Positions 61,860 through 64,000 of a DNA stretch of 64,000 nt are shown here, one piece after another. The first letter of the stretch is position 1, and the number at the start of each line of letters is the position of its first letter. This DNA comes from Marinobacter zhanjiangensis (GTDB lineage: Bacteria > Pseudomonadota > Gammaproteobacteria > Pseudomonadales > Oleiphilaceae): the NCBI RefSeq assembly GCF_014651935.1, contig NZ_BMXV01000003.1, positions 62,001 through 126,000 on the forward strand. Reading direction: 5' to 3'. Both the position numbers and the translations under genes were made by a program. Under the pieces are notes generated by a model. That model had not been told where the DNA came from, did no database searches, and worked only from the letters and a program-made list of their open reading frames with translations.

Positions 61860-61898
61860 AAAAAAGAGGGGGAGGCTGTGTGCCTCCCCCTCTTTTTT
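61860..61898. terminator. Strong bidirectional terminator between glpV and metY
   Basis: AAAAAAGAGGGGGAGGC (61860-61876) pairs perfectly with GCCTCCCCCTCTTTTTT (61882-61898), loop TGTGT. The A-run on the left and T-run on the right serve both convergent genes. Confidence 0.95.
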
Positions 61899-61912
61899 GT
61901 CAGATTTACCGA

Positions 61913-63187
61913 TCAGCTGGCGGCTTTCAGCGCCTGGTCAATATCCGCAATAATATCATCCACATGCTCGATGCCGATGGACAGCCGCACCAGGTCCTCG
62001 CTGACACCGGCACTGCGCAGTTCGTCTGCGTTCAGCTGGCGGTGTGTGGTGGTGGCCGGGTGGCAGGCAAGGGACTTGGCGTCGCCAATGTTCACCAGAC
62101 GGTAGATCAGCTGCAGGGCATCGATAAACTTCGCCCCCGCCTCGAGACCGCCCTTGATACCAAAGCTCAGGATGCCGGAAGCCTTGCCGCCGCAGATCTT
62201 TTCGCAGGTGGCCTTGTAGGGGCTGCCGGGCAGCGCGGCGTAGTTCACCCATTCCACCAGGGGATGATCCTGCAGGTATTGGGCGACCTTCTCGGCATTC
62301 TCGCAGTGGCGCTCCATGCGCAGAGCCAGGGTTTCCAGCCCCTGCATGATCAGGAATGAGTTGAAGGGCGACAGTGCGCTACCGGTGTTGCGCAGGGGCA
62401 CCACCCGACAGCGGCCGATAAAGGCGGCCGCACCCAGGGCCTCAGTGTAGACCACGCCGTGGTAGGACGGGTCCGGCTCGTTGAGCATGGGGAACTTGTC
62501 GGCGCTGGCCTTCCAGTTGAACTTGCCGGAATCCACGACCACGCCGGCGACGGTGGTGCCGTGGCCGCCGATGTACTTGGTCAGGGAGTGCACCACGATA
62601 TCCGCGCCGTGCTCGATTGGACGGCACAGGAAGGGCGTGGCCACAGTGTTGTCCACAATCAGCGGAATGCCATGGTCGTGGGCAATCTTCGCCCAGGTCT
62701 CGATATCCACCACATTGCCCGCCGGGTTGCCGATGGACTCGCAGAACAGCGCGCGGGTGTTCTCGTCAATGGCGGCCACCACATTGTCGTAGTCGTCGTG
62801 GGCTACCATGCGGCAGTCGATACCCTGGTTGGGCAGGGAGTGGGCGAACAGGTTGTAGGTGCCACCATACAGTTGGCTGGTGCTGACGATGTTGTTGCCC
62901 ACCTTGCAGATGGTCTGCAGGGCGTAGGTAATGGCCGCCATACCCGAGGCCACCGCCAGTGCGCCGACGCCGCCCTCCAGCTGCGCCATGCGCTCTTCCA
63001 GCACCCCGTTGGTGGGGTTCATGATGCGGGTATAGATGTTGCCCTGCACCTTCAGGTCAAACAGGTCGGCACCATGCTGGGTGTCGTCGAAGGTGTAGGA
63101 GGTGGTCTGGTAGATCGGCGTGGTGGCTGCATGGGTGGTGGGGTCGCCGCTGAATCCGGCGTGCAGCGCAATAGTTTCTGGTTTCAT
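61913..63187 (-). CDS. metY: O-acetylhomoserine sulfhydrylase family enzyme
   Basis: A 424-residue PLP enzyme of the Cys/Met metabolism class. It would make homocysteine from O-acetylhomoserine and sulfide in methionine synthesis. Features: METIALHAGF-like MKPETIALHAGFSGDPTTHA at the start, YTRIMNPTNGVLEERMAQLEGG, SQLYGGTYNLF, PLIVDNTVATPFLCRP and the PLP lysine motif VVHSLTKYIGGHG near 207, and LACHPATTTHRQL at the C terminus. ATG 63187 has AGGA at nine bases; starts at 63196 or 63226 are alternatives. Related O-succinylhomoserine enzymes cannot be excluded. Confidence 0.93.
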   Translation of the reverse strand: MKPETIALHAGFSGDPTTHAATTPIYQTTSYTFDDTQHGADLFDLKVQGNIYTRIMNPTNGVLEERMAQLEGGVGALAVASGMAAITYALQTICKVGNNIVSTSQLYGGTYNLFAHSLPNQGIDCRMVAHDDYDNVVAAIDENTRALFCESIGNPAGNVVDIETWAKIAHDHGIPLIVDNTVATPFLCRPIEHGADIVVHSLTKYIGGHGTTVAGVVVDSGKFNWKASADKFPMLNEPDPSYHGVVYTEALGAAAFIGRCRVVPLRNTGSALSPFNSFLIMQGLETLALRMERHCENAEKVAQYLQDHPLVEWVNYAALPGSPYKATCEKICGGKASGILSFGIKGGLEAGAKFIDALQLIYRLVNIGDAKSLACHPATTTHRQLNADELRSAGVSEDLVRLSIGIEHVDDIIADIDQALKAAS

Positions 63188-63262
63188 TGCTGGCATTCCT
63201 TTTTCTTTTTGGAGGGTTGAGGGCAAATATTATGGCACATGCCGCCAACCGCCATTACCGGT

Positions 63263-63886
63263 TTATGGCTTGGGTCGGTGCATCTGGAACTTCTGGGCGG
63301 CTCCCACCGTGAAGTAATCTGCGGACCCACCACCACGAAGCACTGGCTCCGCCGCAGCGGTATCGTAAATGCCGTCACGGATCAGGTGCCGGGCGATGTG
63401 AACGCCAACCACCTCACCGAACACCATCCAGGTGTCTACCTTCTGCCCGTCGGCTCCGGCAAGCTGAAGCACCTGGGAGACACGGCATTCCAGCGCCACC
63501 GGGCTCTCCGCCACATGGGGAGCGGAGACAACACGGGATGGCTTCGGTGTCAGGCCCGACAGGGTGAATTCGTCCACCTCCGGTCCGACCGGGGCACAGC
63601 TTTCGTTCATGGCTTCACTCAGGGAGCGCGTTACCAGGTTCCAGCAGAACTCCCCGGTCTCCTCGGCATTTCGCACCGAGTCCTTGTAGCCGATACTGGC
63701 AAAGCCGACGATTGGCGGGACATAGTTGAAAGCGTTGAAGAAACTGTAGGGGGCAAGGTTCAGGGTGTGGTTACGGTCCCGGGAGGAGATCCACCCGATC
63801 GGACGTGGGGCCACCAGGGCGTTGAACGGGTCGTGGGCCAGACCGTGGCCGTTGGCAGGTTCATAAAAGTGAATGTCTTCGTTCAT
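63263..63886 (-). CDS. Flavin reductase family protein (FMN-binding split barrel)
   Basis: A 207-residue protein of the FMN-binding flavin reductase-like (DIM6/NTAB) family. The N-terminal half has NALVAPRPIGWISSRDRNHTLNLAPYSFFNAFNYVPPIVGFASIG, in which RPIGWIS and the NLAPYS(F)F motif mark the FMN-binding barrel. A later segment EFCWNLVTRSLSEAMNES agrees. Members reduce flavins with NAD(P)H or act on unidentified substrates. It is upstream of metY on the same strand, separated by 75 bases, and may share a transcript with it. The start ATG 63886 has a weak ribosome site. Confidence 0.87.
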   Translation of the reverse strand: MNEDIHFYEPANGHGLAHDPFNALVAPRPIGWISSRDRNHTLNLAPYSFFNAFNYVPPIVGFASIGYKDSVRNAEETGEFCWNLVTRSLSEAMNESCAPVGPEVDEFTLSGLTPKPSRVVSAPHVAESPVALECRVSQVLQLAGADGQKVDTWMVFGEVVGVHIARHLIRDGIYDTAAAEPVLRGGGSADYFTVGAAQKFQMHRPKP

Positions 63887-63943
63887 ACAGCGTACCTGAA
63901 AATGGGTGGGGACCGGGATATATGATGATCCGGTAACTTCTGG

Positions 63944-64000
63944 TCAGATATAGCCAAGAAGACCCATGACACCGAAGATGATCAGGTAACCGGCAACGAT
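63944..64000 (-). CDS. C-terminal end of a hydrophobic protein, cut by window edge
   Basis: Eighteen codons and a TGA stop at 63944-63946 are visible on the minus strand: IVAGYLIIFGVMGLLGYI. This is a single membrane-span-like ending. The start and most of the gene lie beyond the window, so identity cannot be given. No other open frame covers this edge convincingly. Confidence 0.35.
   Translation of the reverse strand: MVAGYLIIFGVMGLLGYI

Overview
The window looks like chromosomal core DNA of a marine gammaproteobacterium, most likely Marinobacter or a close relative. This is inferred from high-GC coding bias, familiar gammaproteobacterial gene orders (lgt-thyA-folA; proA-nadD-rsfS-rlmH-mrdA-rodA-mltB-rlpA-dacA-ybeD-lipB; mpl-ubiX; rnr-rlmB-rpsF-rpsR-rplI-dnaB-alr), a probable pyrophosphate-type phosphofructokinase, an Anr/Fnr regulator and a GlpSTPQV-type glycerol ABC importer. 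I see no prophage, insertion sequence, CRISPR array or rRNA operon. One tRNA gene is present. The genes are densely packed, and many adjacent genes overlap by one or four bases (TGATG or ATGA).

Layout. 1-8 kb: an NRDE protein running off the left edge, a TauE/SafE permease, lgt-thyA, a pair of inverted structured repeats, folA, a DEAD-box helicase convergent with folA, an acyl-CoA thioesterase and a haloalkane-dehalogenase-like protein that has lost its nucleophile. 7.6-13.9 kb: two small hypothetical genes, two stem-loop repeats, an AI-2E-type permease, ilvD, an HDOD protein and a stand-alone LON-domain protein. 13.9-17.4 kb: a minus-strand operon of two membrane proteins with degenerate GGDEF domains followed by a DedA-PAP2 fusion. 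17.6-27.7 kb: proline and NAD synthesis, ribosome silencing and methylation, the rod-elongation machinery, and lipoyl transfer. 27.8-34.3 kb: an ABC1/UbiB kinase, glutaredoxin, PFK, mpl, ubiX, an MscS channel and tRNA-Leu(CAG). 34.7-43 kb: RNase R, rlmB, the rpsF-rpsR-DUF2232-rplI ribosomal cluster, dnaB and alr. 43-53 kb: an atypical RmlD-like protein whose end overlaps anr, then fabB, rbgA, a Spy-like periplasmic protein, an MMPL/RND exporter, a chemoreceptor and lipA. 53-64 kb: glpR-glpD divergent from the glycerol importer glpSTPQ-DUF2160-glpV, then metY, a flavin reductase and the end of a small membrane protein.

How the genes work together. The clearest functional module is glycerol use. 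A DeoR-family repressor and glycerol-3-phosphate dehydrogenase face a complete ABC importer across a 305-base regulatory gap that contains GlpR-like half-sites. The two ATPases have complementary defects: GlpS lacks the H-loop histidine and GlpT lacks the LSGGQ signature. A heterodimer would therefore have one good and one degenerate ATP site. A second module of interest joins an undecaprenyl-phosphate-type flippase domain and a lipid phosphatase domain in one protein, downstream of two GGDEF-derived membrane proteins that look catalytically dead. Several genes appear to encode family members that kept their fold but lost catalytic residues (dehalogenase-like, RmlD-like and the two GGDEF-like proteins).
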